From Doryteuthis pealeii (Eukaryota > Mollusca > Cephalopoda > Myopsida > Loliginidae), in NCBI GenBank assembly GCA_023376005.1, contig CM042156.1, forward strand, positions 45,474,170 to 45,538,169: 64,000 nt of DNA. The letters are read 5' to 3'. The notes under the pieces are model-generated. The model had not been told where the DNA came from. It did no database searches and was given only the letters and a program-made list of their open reading frames with translations. Positions 22,132-32,769 of the stretch are shown here, one piece after another. Positions within the stretch are counted from its first letter, which is position 1. Every line of letters begins with the position of its first letter. Both the position numbers and the translations under genes were made by a program.

Positions 22132-22173
22132 CTCTGTATGTACATTTCGGCCTATTAGGCCTCATCAGCAGAG
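22132..22173 (-). ncRNA. Type I hammerhead ribozyme motif, second copy
   Basis: Identical to the motif at 21753-21794 in core, stems and helix III, and displaced by 379 bp. Together the two sites would delimit a monomer RNA of about 378 nt if both cleave. Confidence 0.8.
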
Positions 22174-22317
22174 CTATAGATACGAAGACCGCCCCGTGTG
22201 TGATTCGAAACCTGTCTGTCAAATTAGCAGGCAAGTGTCTTATATATATATACACACAAATAAATCGAAAATTCCTCCAAGCTGTGACTCTAACGAAACG
22301 AATTGACAAAAGGCTAA

Positions 22318-22460
22318 TTGCTGCATGCTGTCTTAAATAAATCCTGGAAGCAGCACCCTACAAAAGAACAACTGTATGGCCACTTACCCCCTCTCAGACG
22401 AACCATTCGGGTTAGACAAACGAGACATACTGGACACTGCTGGGAAATACATACACGCTC
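22318..22460 (+). pseudogene. RTE-like LINE 3' fragment
   Basis: Reads WKQHPTKEQLYGHLPPLRR followed by RQTRHTGHCW, which is the C-terminal tail of the element at 49373-50985. It is truncated on both sides. Confidence 0.75.
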
Positions 22461-22602
22461 TCGGGAGGAAATGTTGTATTTTTACGGTATTTATGATGAA
22501 AGGTTAGACAATATTTGATGATACGCTGTACAGATATCCATGTCTACTTTAATATTATTGATTTCATATTTATTATCTCATTGTCTATTTTTTTCTCTGC
22601 AG

Positions 22603-22716
22603 TATTCCTGTGATCGAGGGTATTACTGTGTTCAGTTGAAGGAAGGACCTGACTTTGGTCTTATATATCAAGAAAAGGCCCAGGGTATCGTTGGCATGTA
22701 CTGTGCTCCAGGAAAA
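22603..22716 (+). CDS. ADAMTS-like metalloprotease, exon 8 (disintegrin-like)
   Basis: A 114-bp phase-0 exon of 38 codons; acceptor tttttctctgcag, donor gtaaga. It encodes YSCDRGYYCVQLKEGPDFGL then EKAQGIVGMYCAPGK. With the next exon it gives GMYCAPGKVCLKKQC, matching the end of an ADAMTS disintegrin-like domain (dGt.Cg.gk.C..g.C). There are fewer cysteines than in vertebrate ADAMTS, so the domain is reduced. Confidence 0.8.
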
Positions 22717-22829
22717 GTAAGAAATGTTATCCTTTTTCTTCACAATCAACACTACGTCAAAATTTCTTTAAAATATCCCAAACAAAACAATATTATTAAT
22801 CCTCACCCATCATTTAAGGTCATTTATAA

Positions 22830-23092
22830 GGGGCCGGGTTAGCTCAGTCGGTAGAGCGTTCGGCTAGAAATCACAAAGTTCCTAGTTCGATACCGGCCCT
22901 CGCCAACTCAGCGTTATGAGTAGCACAGGGATCTGTGCGGTAAAGTAAGGAGCTGATGGTAGGTGTGGCGCTCCACCCCAGACGTTAAAATAATCTCCTT
23001 GGTCTAGCGCTATTGAAAAGGGGATAGACTCCCTCGCTGATTGGCTGATACCGACTTTAGGCCGCCCCGACGACTTTACTTTACTTTACTTT
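22830..23092 (+). mobile_element. SINE-A, full-length reference copy
   Basis: About 260 bp. Head gttagctcagtcggtagagc (A box), gttcgataccgg (B box), then a tRNA-unrelated body ending gccccgacgactttact with a ttact repeat tail. Confidence 0.88.
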
Positions 23093-23104
23093 ATATGCAT
23101 TTTA

Positions 23105-23361
23105 GGGCCGATTTAGTTCAGTCCGTAGAGCGTCCGACTAGGAGCCGCAAGGTTCCTGGTTCGATACCGGACCTCGCCAACTCAGCGTACGAGTAGCACG
23201 GGGATTTGTATGGTAAAGTATGAAGCTGATGGTAGGTGTGTCACTCCACTCCAGATGCAAAAACAATCTCCTTGGTCTAGCGATAGTGAAAAGGGGATAG
23301 ACTCCCTCGCTGTCTGGCTGATGCCGACTTTAGGCCACCCCGACGACTTTACTTTTTACTT
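23105..23361 (+). mobile_element. SINE-A, second direct copy
   Basis: Starts 12 bp after the previous copy and in the same direction; A box tttagttcagtccgtagagcg is slightly diverged and the B box is intact (gttcgataccgg). Confidence 0.85.
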
Positions 23362-23410
23362 ATATGTATTTAAATATGAATATGACAAACGAAACGTTTA
23401 TCCTCATTAT

Positions 23411-23708
23411 TTAGACCAGTGGTTACCAACCTTTTTTTTTTCTCTTGGTCACGTTTTCGCTATTTAAATTTGCTTGCGCCTCACCAAATTTGATGACTCC
23501 TTCATTGCTATTACTCCCAAGTTCACTCTGACCCGGAGTGGCAGTATATGAAGGTCCCATATATGGGTTAAATTGAAGAAAATGAGTCAAAAAATGTGTT
23601 TTAAAAAAATTGAGTTAATCTTTTTTAATAGTAATGATAGAACAGAGCGTCTTCAACATAGAATAACCCAACAGGGGTTGACATGCCGTAACGTCCAACC
23701 AACCAGCC
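23411..23708 (+). mobile_element. hAT-type terminus and R600 3' part
   Basis: 'ccagtggttaccaacctttt' at 23413 is a hAT-MITE-like end without a visible partner. The R600 3' portion follows from about 23496 (actctgacccggagtggcag, then 'gttgacatgccgtaac'). Confidence 0.5.
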
Positions 23709-24270
23709 AAAAAAATTCTATATGATAAAAAGTACATTTACAAAAAAATAATTAAAAAAAAAAACCCAAAAAACAAAAAAAAAAAAACAACGATTCATAT
23801 TGCGTTAAATCTATACATATATAAAGGGCAGTTGTGTGTATGTGTATGTCCGGAGGAAACTTTGAAAATAAAAACAATTAACGACAAAGTAAATATATAT
23901 ACACATTCACTATCGCTAGCAGCGGCTACCCGGCGTCGCCTGGGTAGAGGAGGATTTTTAAAAAGTTAGTCCCACAGATCCATTATTACTGAATTCTGAG
24001 TTGAATCCTCGTGGGATGTCCCATTTAAATCCCTATGTAAAAAAAAAAACCCAAAAAAACTTGCATTGATCCAGCTACTCTGAAAAGAAATGTTAATGTC
24101 TACCATCTAAAATATTAAATGAAAGAAAAAAATCCATGCTGTTATCATTTAAGTTTTATTTTTTAATTATCTTCACGAATATAAATCAAATCTCTATTAT
24201 TTTTGCTCAAAGACCAAGATATGACTCGTAGTGCGTTAAATATTATATATACAAAAATACTTTAAAATAA

Positions 24271-24526
24271 AGTAAGTAAAGTCTGCGTAGTGGCTTATTG
24301 TAGGTATCACCCATCAGTGAAAGAGTCTATCCTCTTTTCGCTAGCGGTAAACCAGATAGATTGTTTTGCTGAGGTGGAGCTCTATACCTACCGCTAGCTT
24401 CTACATGCAGAGATCAGATTACACAAGATATGTTACTGCATGAGTTGAGTTGGCGGAGGTCGGTATTGAACCTGGAACTTTGTGATTCCTTGGCGGATGC
24501 TCTACCGACTGAGCTAAACCGGCCCA
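24271..24526 (-). mobile_element. SINE-A copy
   Basis: Minus strand: ggtttagctcagtcggtagag at the head end (24526); the body is more diverged than in other copies. Confidence 0.75.
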
Positions 24527-24884
24527 TAATATAAACAAATTTAATGAGAAATATGAGCTAGATATGCTAGGCCAAATTTCATAAATATAAAGAAGCCCCC
24601 CCCCACTTTCTTTTTTTAAAAAATTTGTCAGAAGCGAAAATCTTTGTTTACAGCAATATTTTGTAGGGGATTGTAAAATTTCAGGTGGTCTCTACCTTTT
24701 GAAGTGAAGTTAGTCTACAGAAACCTTTGACAAAAGGTGAAGGGCCACCTGAAATATTAGGATTAATAAATAAGATTTTTTTAAAAATAGCACAATATTC
24801 ATCACTTTCAATTTTGGTTATTATTCCTTATCTTATATTTTTTCATGTTTCCAATACAACCGAAAACGTTTCCCAACATGCATC

Positions 24885-25006
24885 ACACACACAGACACAC
24901 AGACACAGACAGACAGACAGACAGACACACACATATATATATATGTATATATACACACATATATATATATGTATATATACACACATATATATATATATGT
25001 ATATAC

Positions 25007-25038
<32 letters not shown>

Positions 25039-25169
25039 GTATATACATATATATATATATGTACATATATATATATATATGTATATACATATATATATAT
25101 ATGTACATATATATATATATATATATGTATATACATATATATATATGTATATACATGTATATATATATG

Positions 25170-25206
<37 letters not shown>
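24885..25206. repeat. Compound CA/TA/GTATATAC microsatellite
   Basis: cacaga repeats, then long alternating ta blocks with regular gtatatac and gtacatat interruptions. Open frames here are artefacts. Confidence 0.95.
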
Positions 25207-25209
<3 letters not shown>

Positions 25210-25275
25210 GGCAAAATATTGCCAGGTTTCAATGATGCTGATAGCTTTTTAATTTAAATTTTAGCTTTTTAATTT

Positions 25276-25572
25276 AGTGCGTCCTGGGACGCTCATATTT
25301 GCTTTGAATGAGTCCGCGGGAAATTTGATGGGTCCAACTAAAGTTTCTTAATAAATTAAAGGGTTTTTATTTATGATCTGGGGAAACAACTAAAGCTGTC
25401 TAGCTCCTACCTTGTAACCAATCCTGTGTAATTCGATTCCAAGAAACTATTGAAATGTATTTACAGTTAGCTTGAAATGGTGAGGGGAAAAAAAAGACAC
25501 TGGGATGCATGGACATGATTTTACTGCGTCCTTTTAGATTTTTATGCGTCTGGAACGCAGGATGCGTAGCTA
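25276..25572. mobile_element. TIR element (MITE), related to 63765-63958
   Basis: The left end gcgtcctgggacgctc and right end gcgtctggaacgcaggatgc are roughly inverted. The left ~200 bp, including 'aaatttgatgggtcc', match the reverse complement of 63765-63958. About 300 bp, non-coding. Confidence 0.55.
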
Positions 25573-25899
25573 TCAGCATATCTGGGTTTAAAACTTGACA
25601 TTTTAGTTTACGTCATAAGCAACAGGAAGTGTTCAGAAGAAAATGGAAGACCTGTTAAGAATGCTTTAATGGCGAATAAATGTTTATATGACTTCTACAC
25701 AGAAGAGCGGTAACAAGGGAAGAACAAAAAGGGGACAGAGAGAAATAAGTTTAAAGTTCATAGATGAGGGACGTGGAAAAGTGTAGAATACGACACAACA
25801 CTCAAGTTAAAAATCATAACAAACGCAGGGCTAAGTTATTCTAAAAATCTATCAACAGCTCAGAATAATGGCGGGTCTGGAAGTCATCACTTGTTGCTT

Positions 25900-26014
25900 T
25901 CAAAGAGCTTTTTTTTTTCTTCCTTTTTTCTCTCTTCTTACACAGTCACATTGTTTTTGTTAATTCATTCACTTTCTCTTTCTCTCTCTTTCTTTCTCTC
26001 TCTCTCTTTCTTTA

Positions 26015-26075
<61 letters not shown>

Positions 26076-26150
26076 ATCTCTCCTCGTCCTCTTTTTTATT
26101 TCTTCATTATTTCCTTCTTTCTCTCTTCTTACACAGCAACATTGTTTTGG

Positions 26151-26218
<68 letters not shown>

Positions 26219-26492
26219 TTTCTCTCTCTCTTCTCTCTCTCTCTCTCCTCCTCCTCTTATTTTATTTCTTCATTATTTCCTTCTTTCTCTCTTCTTACAC
26301 AGTAACATTGTTTTGTTAATTCATTCGCTCTCTCTATCTCTCTCTCTCCCTCTTTCTCTCTCTCCCTTTCTCTCTCTATCTCTCTCTCTCTCTCTCTCTC
26401 CCTTTTCATCTCTCCTCCTCCTCTTTTTTTATTTCTTCATTATTTCCTTCTTTCTCTCTTCTTACACAGTAACATTGTTTTTGTTAATTCAT

Positions 26493-26553
<61 letters not shown>

Positions 26554-26665
26554 CTATCTCTTTCTCTATCTCCCTTCTCTCTCTCTTCATCTCTCCCCCT
26601 CCTCTTTTTTATTTCTTCCTTTTCCCTTCTTTCTCTTTCTTACACAGTAACATTATTTTCGTTAA

Positions 26666-26715
<50 letters not shown>

Positions 26716-26760
26716 CTTTTCATCTCGCCTCCACCTCTTCTTTCTTTCTCTCTCACTGTG
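25900..26760. repeat. Tandem (TC)n-rich array, ~165-190-bp unit
   Basis: Five units, each with 'ctctcttcttacacag' (25935, 26122, 26289, 26454 and a variant at 26635), then 'aacattgtttt', a ttcattc, a (TC)n run, and a 'tctcctcctcctctttt' segment. All long Ser/Leu frames here are artefacts of TC repeats. Each unit also holds a decoy splice-acceptor-like cacag. Confidence 0.9.
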
Positions 26761-26800
26761 TGTGTGTGTGCGTGTGTGTGTTCTTATCAATTTTGCTTTC

Positions 26801-26970
26801 TCAAATTTCGAGTATGTGTTGAGCAATGAGAAAGGCCAGGTTGTGGCAACAGTCATAAATCCAGTATATGTTGACTACGGCAATGATGGCCCAAACCCTA
26901 AAGATAAACAATCGCAAACGTTGGGTATTCGTCATGGAAGGACAAATCGCTTATCAAACGGGATTTGTTG
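26801..26970 (+). other. Open stretch after the TC array, unassigned
   Basis: An open frame reads YVLSNEKGQVVATVINP then VYVDYGNDGPNPKDK and stops at 26968. It follows an aaatttcgag that could serve as acceptor, and its composition is less repetitive than the surroundings. I recognise no family and find no matching exon, so it may be an exon of an unknown nested gene, an old transposon piece or chance. Confidence 0.25.
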
Positions 26971-27033
26971 AAAGAATTGCGGAGACAACGATAGCATATA
27001 CCTGTAACTTCACTATGACCTGAAGATTAACCA

Positions 27034-27068
<35 letters not shown>

Positions 27069-27093
27069 AAGAAAAGGAAGTGAATCCGACGGT

Positions 27094-27384
27094 ATGTAGT
27101 ATATTAAGAAAAATTGAAAAAAAAAACACAGGTTTAAATAAGTTAAGTGGTAAGTTTATTGGCCGACGCTGCAGTGTTTCGATCTATTAATTAGATCATC
27201 TTCAGGGCATTTGTTGGTATATGGAAGGTAATAAAAAATTTTTTTATCACCTTCCATATACCAACAAATGCCCTGAAGATGATCTAATTAATAGATCGAA
27301 ACACTGCAGCGTCGGCCAATAAACTTACCACTTAACTTATTTAAACCTGTGTTTTTTTTTTCAATTTTTTTTAATATACTACAT
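27094..27384. repeat. Near-perfect foldback, arms ~142 bp
   Basis: The arms 27094-27235 and 27241-27384 are almost perfect reverse complements with practically no loop. Each arm carries a 'ctgaagatgatctaatt' core followed by gatcgaaacac, on opposite strands. Flanks are tg/ta microsatellites. Confidence 0.88.
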
Positions 27385-27394
27385 ATATATATAT

Positions 27395-27428
<34 letters not shown>

Positions 27429-27439
27429 AGTCTCTTTAA

Positions 27440-27740
27440 CTTTAGTTAAACAGACAATTCTTATAGGCCGTTGTCATGTCAGTATGGCTGCACTACTTGG
27501 TCCCTAACGAAGCGACTAGAGAATAAACTAGATGGGAGCTGGACAAGAATGCTGCGTGTGATCCTGAACAAGATGTGGAAACAACACCCCACGAGAAAAC
27601 AGCTGTACGGCCACCTGCCACATATCACCCAAACCATCCGTAAGACGGACAAGGCACGTAGGACACTGCTGGAGAAGCAAGAACGATCTCATAAGTGACG
27701 TCCTCCTATGGAAGCCAGCACATGGGCACGCCAATAGAGA
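27440..27740 (+). pseudogene. RTE-like LINE 3' fragment
   Basis: Frames give CTTWSLTKRLENKLDGSWTR, then MLRVILNKMWKQHPTRKQL and LYGHLPHI. This is the same C-terminal region as 49648-49998 (minus). Truncated at both ends. Confidence 0.78.
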
Positions 27741-27898
27741 CTATCAAATCACATATGTTCAGGCTTGTCTTCCACTGAAGAACAATTACAAAAAGAACTT
27801 ACTGCTTTTGCACAATTACATTTGAACCTTTTTTTGCATTAAAACTACACTGTCCCCAAATCTTTAAAACTCGTAAAATCTCAAGAATAAGTCGTCGA

Positions 27899-28150
27899 GT
27901 AAAGTCGTCGGGGTGGCCTAAAGTCGGTATCAGCCAGACAGCGAGGGAGTCTATCCCCTTTTCACTAGCGCTAGACCAAGGAGATTGTTTTTGCGTCTGA
28001 GGTGGAGCGCCACGCCTACCATCAGCACCTTACTTTACAGCATAGATAGATCCCTGTGCTACTCATACGCTGAGTTGGCGAGGGTCGGTATCGAACTAGG
28101 AACCTTGTGGTTCCTAGCCGAACGTTCTACCGACTGAGCTAACCCGGCCC
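27899..28150 (-). mobile_element. SINE-A copy
   Basis: Full-length minus-strand copy; head end gttagctcagtcggtagaac near 28150, tail cgacgactttact at 27899. Confidence 0.83.
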
Positions 28151-28170
28151 TCTATGGACCAATATAACCA

Positions 28171-28388
28171 GTAAGTAAAGTCGGCGGGGCGACCTATTGT
28201 TGGTATTAGCCGGATAGCGAGAGAGTCTATTTCCTTTTCACCAGCGCTAGACCAGGGAGATAGTTTTTGCGTCTGAGATGGAGTGCCACACCTACCATCT
28301 GCTCCCTGCTTCACCGCACAGATCCAAGCTGAGTTGGCGAACCCAGAATCTTGTGGATCCTAGCCGGATGCTTTAGCGACTGAGCTAG
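28171..28388 (-). mobile_element. SINE-A copy, diverged
   Basis: Second minus-strand copy 20 bp away with the same order but small deletions around the B box. Confidence 0.75.
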
Positions 28389-28471
28389 AATTATACATTC
28401 ATAATAGGACTGTCTAATATTTGCCTCTCAAAATTCTTTCATTATTCTTTTCAATAAAAACATTATTCCAG

Positions 28472-28604
28472 TGACGAGGAAGTGAAATCTGCAGCGAAGA
28501 AGTGCCTCAAAGAACAGTCAGAATTTTATGGGGCAAAGATACATACTCTCATTCAAAGTTGGAACATTGCTATTGAGAGACTATGTGGAGAAGTAGGGAT
28601 ATGA
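28472..28604 (+). CDS. Terminal exon of unknown protein
   Basis: Open only in one phase: the first T completes a codon begun upstream, then 43 codons run to a TGA (28602-28604). The acceptor is acattattccag. The peptide is DEEVKSAAKKCLKEQSEF, then YGAKIHTLIQSWNIAIERLC and GEVGI. Two cysteines and amphipathic helices are visible; I do not recognise the family. The frame cannot continue from the metalloprotease exon at 22716 (phase 0) but would fit exons that end in phase 2, such as 13534. It is either an alternative last exon or the end of a gene nested in this intron. Confidence 0.5.
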
Positions 28605-29380
28605 TCCACAGAGGATTAGATGATACATGTTCCTGTGTTGGCAATTATACCTGTCGTAAACAAAATGGCATTACTTTTTTGACTAACCCTCGTATATATT
28701 ACATGGACATTTTTGTCACCCCACGTATTAATTCACTATTAATCTCGTCAGAGAGAAACTTTTTATTATTATTTTTAAATCCGATTAATATGGCCAATCT
28801 TTAGTGTTGCTTGGAAGGGGGAATTTTGTTTGTATATTTGAGTGCATACGCTTGTGTATGTTTTTTTTTTACTGATGAGTTAGTGTATGTGCTATCACCC
28901 GCGCATGCGTATATCTGCGTGTGTATTGGCATATATCCTTATTGAATTTTATTTTTGCCGAAACGAAATCTGCATGAGATAACGAAAGGAGAAAAGAGGC
29001 ATGCTGTTTTATGCAACTTTATCGTTTTATTTATTGTTTTATTATTTTTATTCTTCTTATTTTCATATCCTGTCACAGTTAATGACCTTTTACAAGAGTT
29101 GTTTTGCTTCATTTTTTGCCTGCGTTTGGTTAGTATCCCACAATCCTTTAGTCTCTATTTGGTTAATACTGTTAAGTTCTTAAGGGCCATAATTGGCCAG
29201 TTGATTCTAGGTTGAGAGTCCTCCGATTTAAGTCACGTGGGACCTGGTTGGCTCTCAGTTTCAGCTTGGACGTCAGGCAGATAAGATGTTTCTGCCTTAG
29301 CTGGAGCTCACTGCACACGCGCGTTATGTTAGTTAGAGAAATATGTTTAGTTAAGTAAATAAAAGTTTACATAAATAATA
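28605..29380 (+). other. 3'UTR-like stretch after the terminal exon
   Basis: About 770 bp of unique, T-rich sequence with no repeat recognised, ending with the AATAAA at 29358-29363. The combination of stop codon, unique sequence and poly(A) signal supports a real transcript end. Confidence 0.4.
29358..29363 (+). promoter_or_regulatory. Candidate poly(A) signal
   Basis: Canonical AATAAA 754 bp after the stop codon at 28604. A GT-rich element (ggttttgtggttgatg) follows at 29382. Not proven; AATAAA is common in this AT-rich DNA. Confidence 0.35.
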
Positions 29381-29668
29381 TGGTTTTGTGGTTGATGAAT
29401 GTCTTGGCAACAAGACTGACCTAGAAGAAGAAATGAATCAAGGACGACAACCAGCAAGAACAGAGAAATAGAAGACCAGACACGAAGTCCCCAAGACTAG
29501 GTCCAGACGCTGGAAGAAGAACGTAAGATACCAAAGATGAGCAGAAGAAGAATAGAAGTAGAAAGAAAGGAAAGAGAGTATACAACACACATGATCTCGC
29601 CTAGTTTATAAGTACAGGCAGGGAACTGGCACACACCTTATATACACCAAAAATCCAACAAATACAGG

Positions 29669-29800
29669 GGTTGGTATTTACCCAACCTGTTCGCCACGGG
29701 TAGGATGTGACACAAGGTCAAATGTATGGGGCATCCAGCGAAGATCCCCATTCACTGGATTTGCGAAACTAGCCATTATACCACGATGGGATAACCTGGT
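29669..29800 (-). mobile_element. SINE-C copy (tRNA-headed)
   Basis: Minus strand: cgtggtataatggctagttt (A box), 'gaatggggatcttcgctgga' around the B-box position, then gaccttgtgtcacatcctac and a 'gaacaggttgggtaaatacc' end. About 130 bp. Confidence 0.7.
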
Positions 29801-30598
29801 AAGGACATGGGTATAGTATAGACATGTCACTGTAAATTGATAGTAGTGTCGGGTCAGTGAAATACGTTTATTTCTATGTGTGGAGTTAAGTATGGGAGAG
29901 CATTTCTTTGATTGGACATAGCAATTACGTGATGTGCCCAGATGTTTTGGCGCCAAGATTAGGGAGACATTCGGACCATGGTAATGAAAAAAAGTGATAT
30001 TATGGAATTGTTCTTTGTGTTCTCTGGGTTTTTAAAAAAAAAAGTTATTAGCATTTTTTGTTTTTGTTTTGTATATTTTGTATGCCTTTCTTATTGTATT
30101 GTATATGACGTGAGTAGGATACCGTTTGTTTGTGTTTTTTTAAGTAGATTTTATAAATCTGATGATTGAAATAAGAAACAGTAAAATTAGCCACTGTTGA
30201 AAAATAGATGCAAAAGGATTTGGCTTTATTTTAGTTTGATATTTCTTTAGTTTTCCAAGTTAAAATAGATACAAAGTCATTTTTTAATGTAGGGTACCAC
30301 ACAGGAAGCAAACCTCTCAGACAAGGGGATAACAAAATTGATAGGAGTCCATCAGCATTCTCCTTGAGTTTCAGTTTTGTTTAATGGCATATCAACCTCT
30401 GTGGGTCATTTAATGCAAAAAAGGGTTAAATTGATTTTGTCTTCCATATGGATTTTAGGCTTTAGGGTATGGGCTTTTACAGTAGTATTTGGTTATGTTT
30501 GGTCAGTTCTTGATGAAAAGGTTGCCTTTTTTTTTCTTTTTCCCCAAATAATTTCAATGTTTTTAAAAAAATTGTTAATTTCTTTTTTTAAATTTCAG
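29801..30598. other. Intron sequence, no gene seen
   Basis: T-rich with small open frames lacking motifs. A short R600 3' stub lies at 30376-30430 ('ggcatatcaacctctgtggg'). Confidence 0.5.
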
Positions 30599-30759
30599 GT
30601 TTGTTTGAAGAAACAATGTCTGACTTACAAACTGATGACGTTGCACACACCGTGGGTGGTGCGTCAGGGAGGTTGGAGCGACTGGTCCGAATGGACACCT
30701 TGCTCTCGCACTTGTGGGACGGGCGTTAGTTATAGCCATAGAGAGTGTAATAATCCTTC
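30599..30759 (+). CDS. ADAMTS-like metalloprotease, exon 9 (start of TSP1 repeat)
   Basis: A 161-bp exon, phase 0 in, phase 2 out; acceptor tttaaatttcag, donor gtaagt. It encodes VCLKKQC, a linker LTYKLMTLHTPWVVRQ, then GGWSDWSEWTPCSRTCGTGV and SYSHRECNNPS. W-x-x-W-x-x-W followed by CSRTCGxG is the signature of a thrombospondin type-1 repeat, including the C-mannosylation motif WxxW. This domain follows the disintegrin-like segment in ADAMTS proteins. Confidence 0.93.
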
Positions 30760-30789
30760 GTAAGTATATAATGACCAAACGCACGCACG

Positions 30790-31203
30790 CATTACATTTA
30801 TCTATCTATACATATATGAAAGGCAGTTGGTACGTATATATGTATGTGTGTATGTCCAGAGGTAACTATGAAAATAAAACAGTTAATGACAAAATAAATG
30901 TATATACACATTCACTATCACCAGAGCTTGCTTTTTGTGCAAAAATAATAAAGATTGTATTTATATCTGGGAAGATATTTAAAAACTAGGATTTGAATAG
31001 TAATTGAGGGGAAAGTCATTGGTTGCTGTAGAAAACAAACTCAGGTTAACAGGTTAACAATAGGTTTTATTTACGGGAACATACATCATACGGTCTCTTT
31101 GGTTCATCACGCTCAGTTAATAATGATAGTCCCTTTTTAGGGATCTCGCCCTATCGAGATTTTCCCTAATCTCGTTATGTCGAGATCTCAGTACACTACA
31201 CCA

Positions 31204-31239
<36 letters not shown>

Positions 31240-32507
31240 TATTTATTTCCCTTTTGATTAAAAGGTTTCTTCAGACATGATAAAGTCTTTCTGCCAAGCT
31301 TGTACTTGTCTAAGTACACTACAGTTGTGTTCGTGATTAAAACATGAATCAATTATGTAAGACCAAAACAGTCAATGGATCTGCGAGACTAACTTTTTAT
31401 TATCCTCCTTCTACCCAGGCAACGACTTAAAAGTATTTGTTGAGGTTGAATATTCAAAGTGTTGCATAATGGAAATAATGCGTGAAATAACAGAATTTAC
31501 AATAGGTAAAAAATTAGGTGAGGAGATGGACACACGCGAGGTAAACTCAACAATGGTTTATTACAAACTGATCAATTTTTACAAGGGTTGAAAAAAGCGG
31601 GAACAAACCTTGCGCGGAAGTGAGCAGAGTCTGAGCTCCTGGTGATGTCACATCAAATATATTTATCAATAGAAATATGAACTTATAAAAATCTTAACAG
31701 TATTTCTTGTCTTTTGTCTCTTTTCCGTTCCTTAATTCCTTTTCAGCACCACAAGAAAAACGGACCACGTGTATTAGGGTTAAAGAAGAAACTAACAACG
31801 ACTTACCCTAACAACCTACTAAACCCTATACATGCACTTTCATTACAGGAGTCAAATTAACAAAATGGTTGGGGGAGTATATGACAACAAATGAATAAAA
31901 AATATGTTGCCATCAGAATTTTGAGGAAAAATGTATTTTAGAAGAAACCCTATCTTTTTTCTTTCTTTAAACACTGAAAATATTTATTAAAATCCAATAA
32001 TTAGTCAATTTTAGGGGATTAAAAAAAAAAGATCAAATAAAAATGGTTCTTTAGCAAGCGTACATTTTGGTACATCCCTATTAAATTGTTTTAAAAGTCA
32101 GGTTTCTTTTCATAAAACTTTCAGAACGCAACAGAATAAGTAGGGCAATATTAAGTAATTTTTTTTCTTTCTTTCTTTTTTAATCCCGAATAGAGTCTTA
32201 TCAATTTTAAGGACTGAATTGGTCCCTTATTCCTGCTGCTGCTGCTGCTGTCCTCGCCACTGCTACTGCTGCTGCTGCTGCTGTCCATTGAAACTCTAAT
32301 CCAACTTGTTCTATAATCCCAAGTTAACCTATTTGATATTTAAACACGGAACAAAAAGTAAAAGAAAGAAATGAATACAAATATTAATGACTCACCGAAC
32401 AAAACTGTCCGAGGGAGAAAAATGGCTACTTATTTGAAAACATTAAAACAGAAAGAGATGCCTGTGTAACTTGTTGTTTACAAATTCTTTAAAAAGAGAA
32501 GTTAGAC

Positions 32508-32558
<51 letters not shown>

Positions 32559-32769
32559 GCCAACATCATAATCCGTAGCGAAATCATGACCGCTACTAAA
32601 ACAATAAAACGTTAGTAACTTTAGTTTAAGAAGATACATAAGTTCACATTTTTTTCAATTCTCACACATAAAATAGGAAATTCTCTTCTGTTCATCATCA
32701 TTTCAAAATTTATTTTTTGACGCGTGATAATATCTATTTTTTTCTATTTTTTTTTTTTTTTTTCCACAG
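30790..32769. other. Long intron, unclassified sequence
   Basis: No exon is recognised. Contents include an (ATT)n run at 31204-31240, two compound CTG-type trinucleotide runs at 32234-32283 (ctgctgctgctgctg), a (GT)n run at 32511-32557 and blocks at 31030-31200 and 31500-31850 that are less AT-rich and may be old LTR or other repeats. I could not match them to each other. Confidence 0.5.

Larger units (their letters stand above)
21635..22240 (-). mobile_element. Head-to-tail dimer of a hammerhead SINE (378-bp period)
   Basis: A complete unit (21635-22012) is followed directly by a second, 3'-truncated unit (22013 to about 22240) that is nearly identical over more than 220 bp. Read on the minus strand each unit has a tRNA-like head (tttggtgtggaggtaagac; ggtttcgaatcac), then a hammerhead motif, then an AT-rich part ending near atattctccc. 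In the second unit the sequence changes to (TA)n before the head, so its upstream part is lost. The layout suggests a multimer copied from circular or tandem RNA. Confidence 0.75.

Noticed and set aside
24843..25257. Several long Tyr/Ile/His-rich open frames on both strands
   Set aside because: They are translations of TA/CA microsatellite; no non-repeat residues or splice signals.
25891..26822. Ser/Leu-rich open frames of 142 and 226 codons
   Set aside because: TC-repeat translation; the unit structure is a DNA tandem repeat, not protein repeats.
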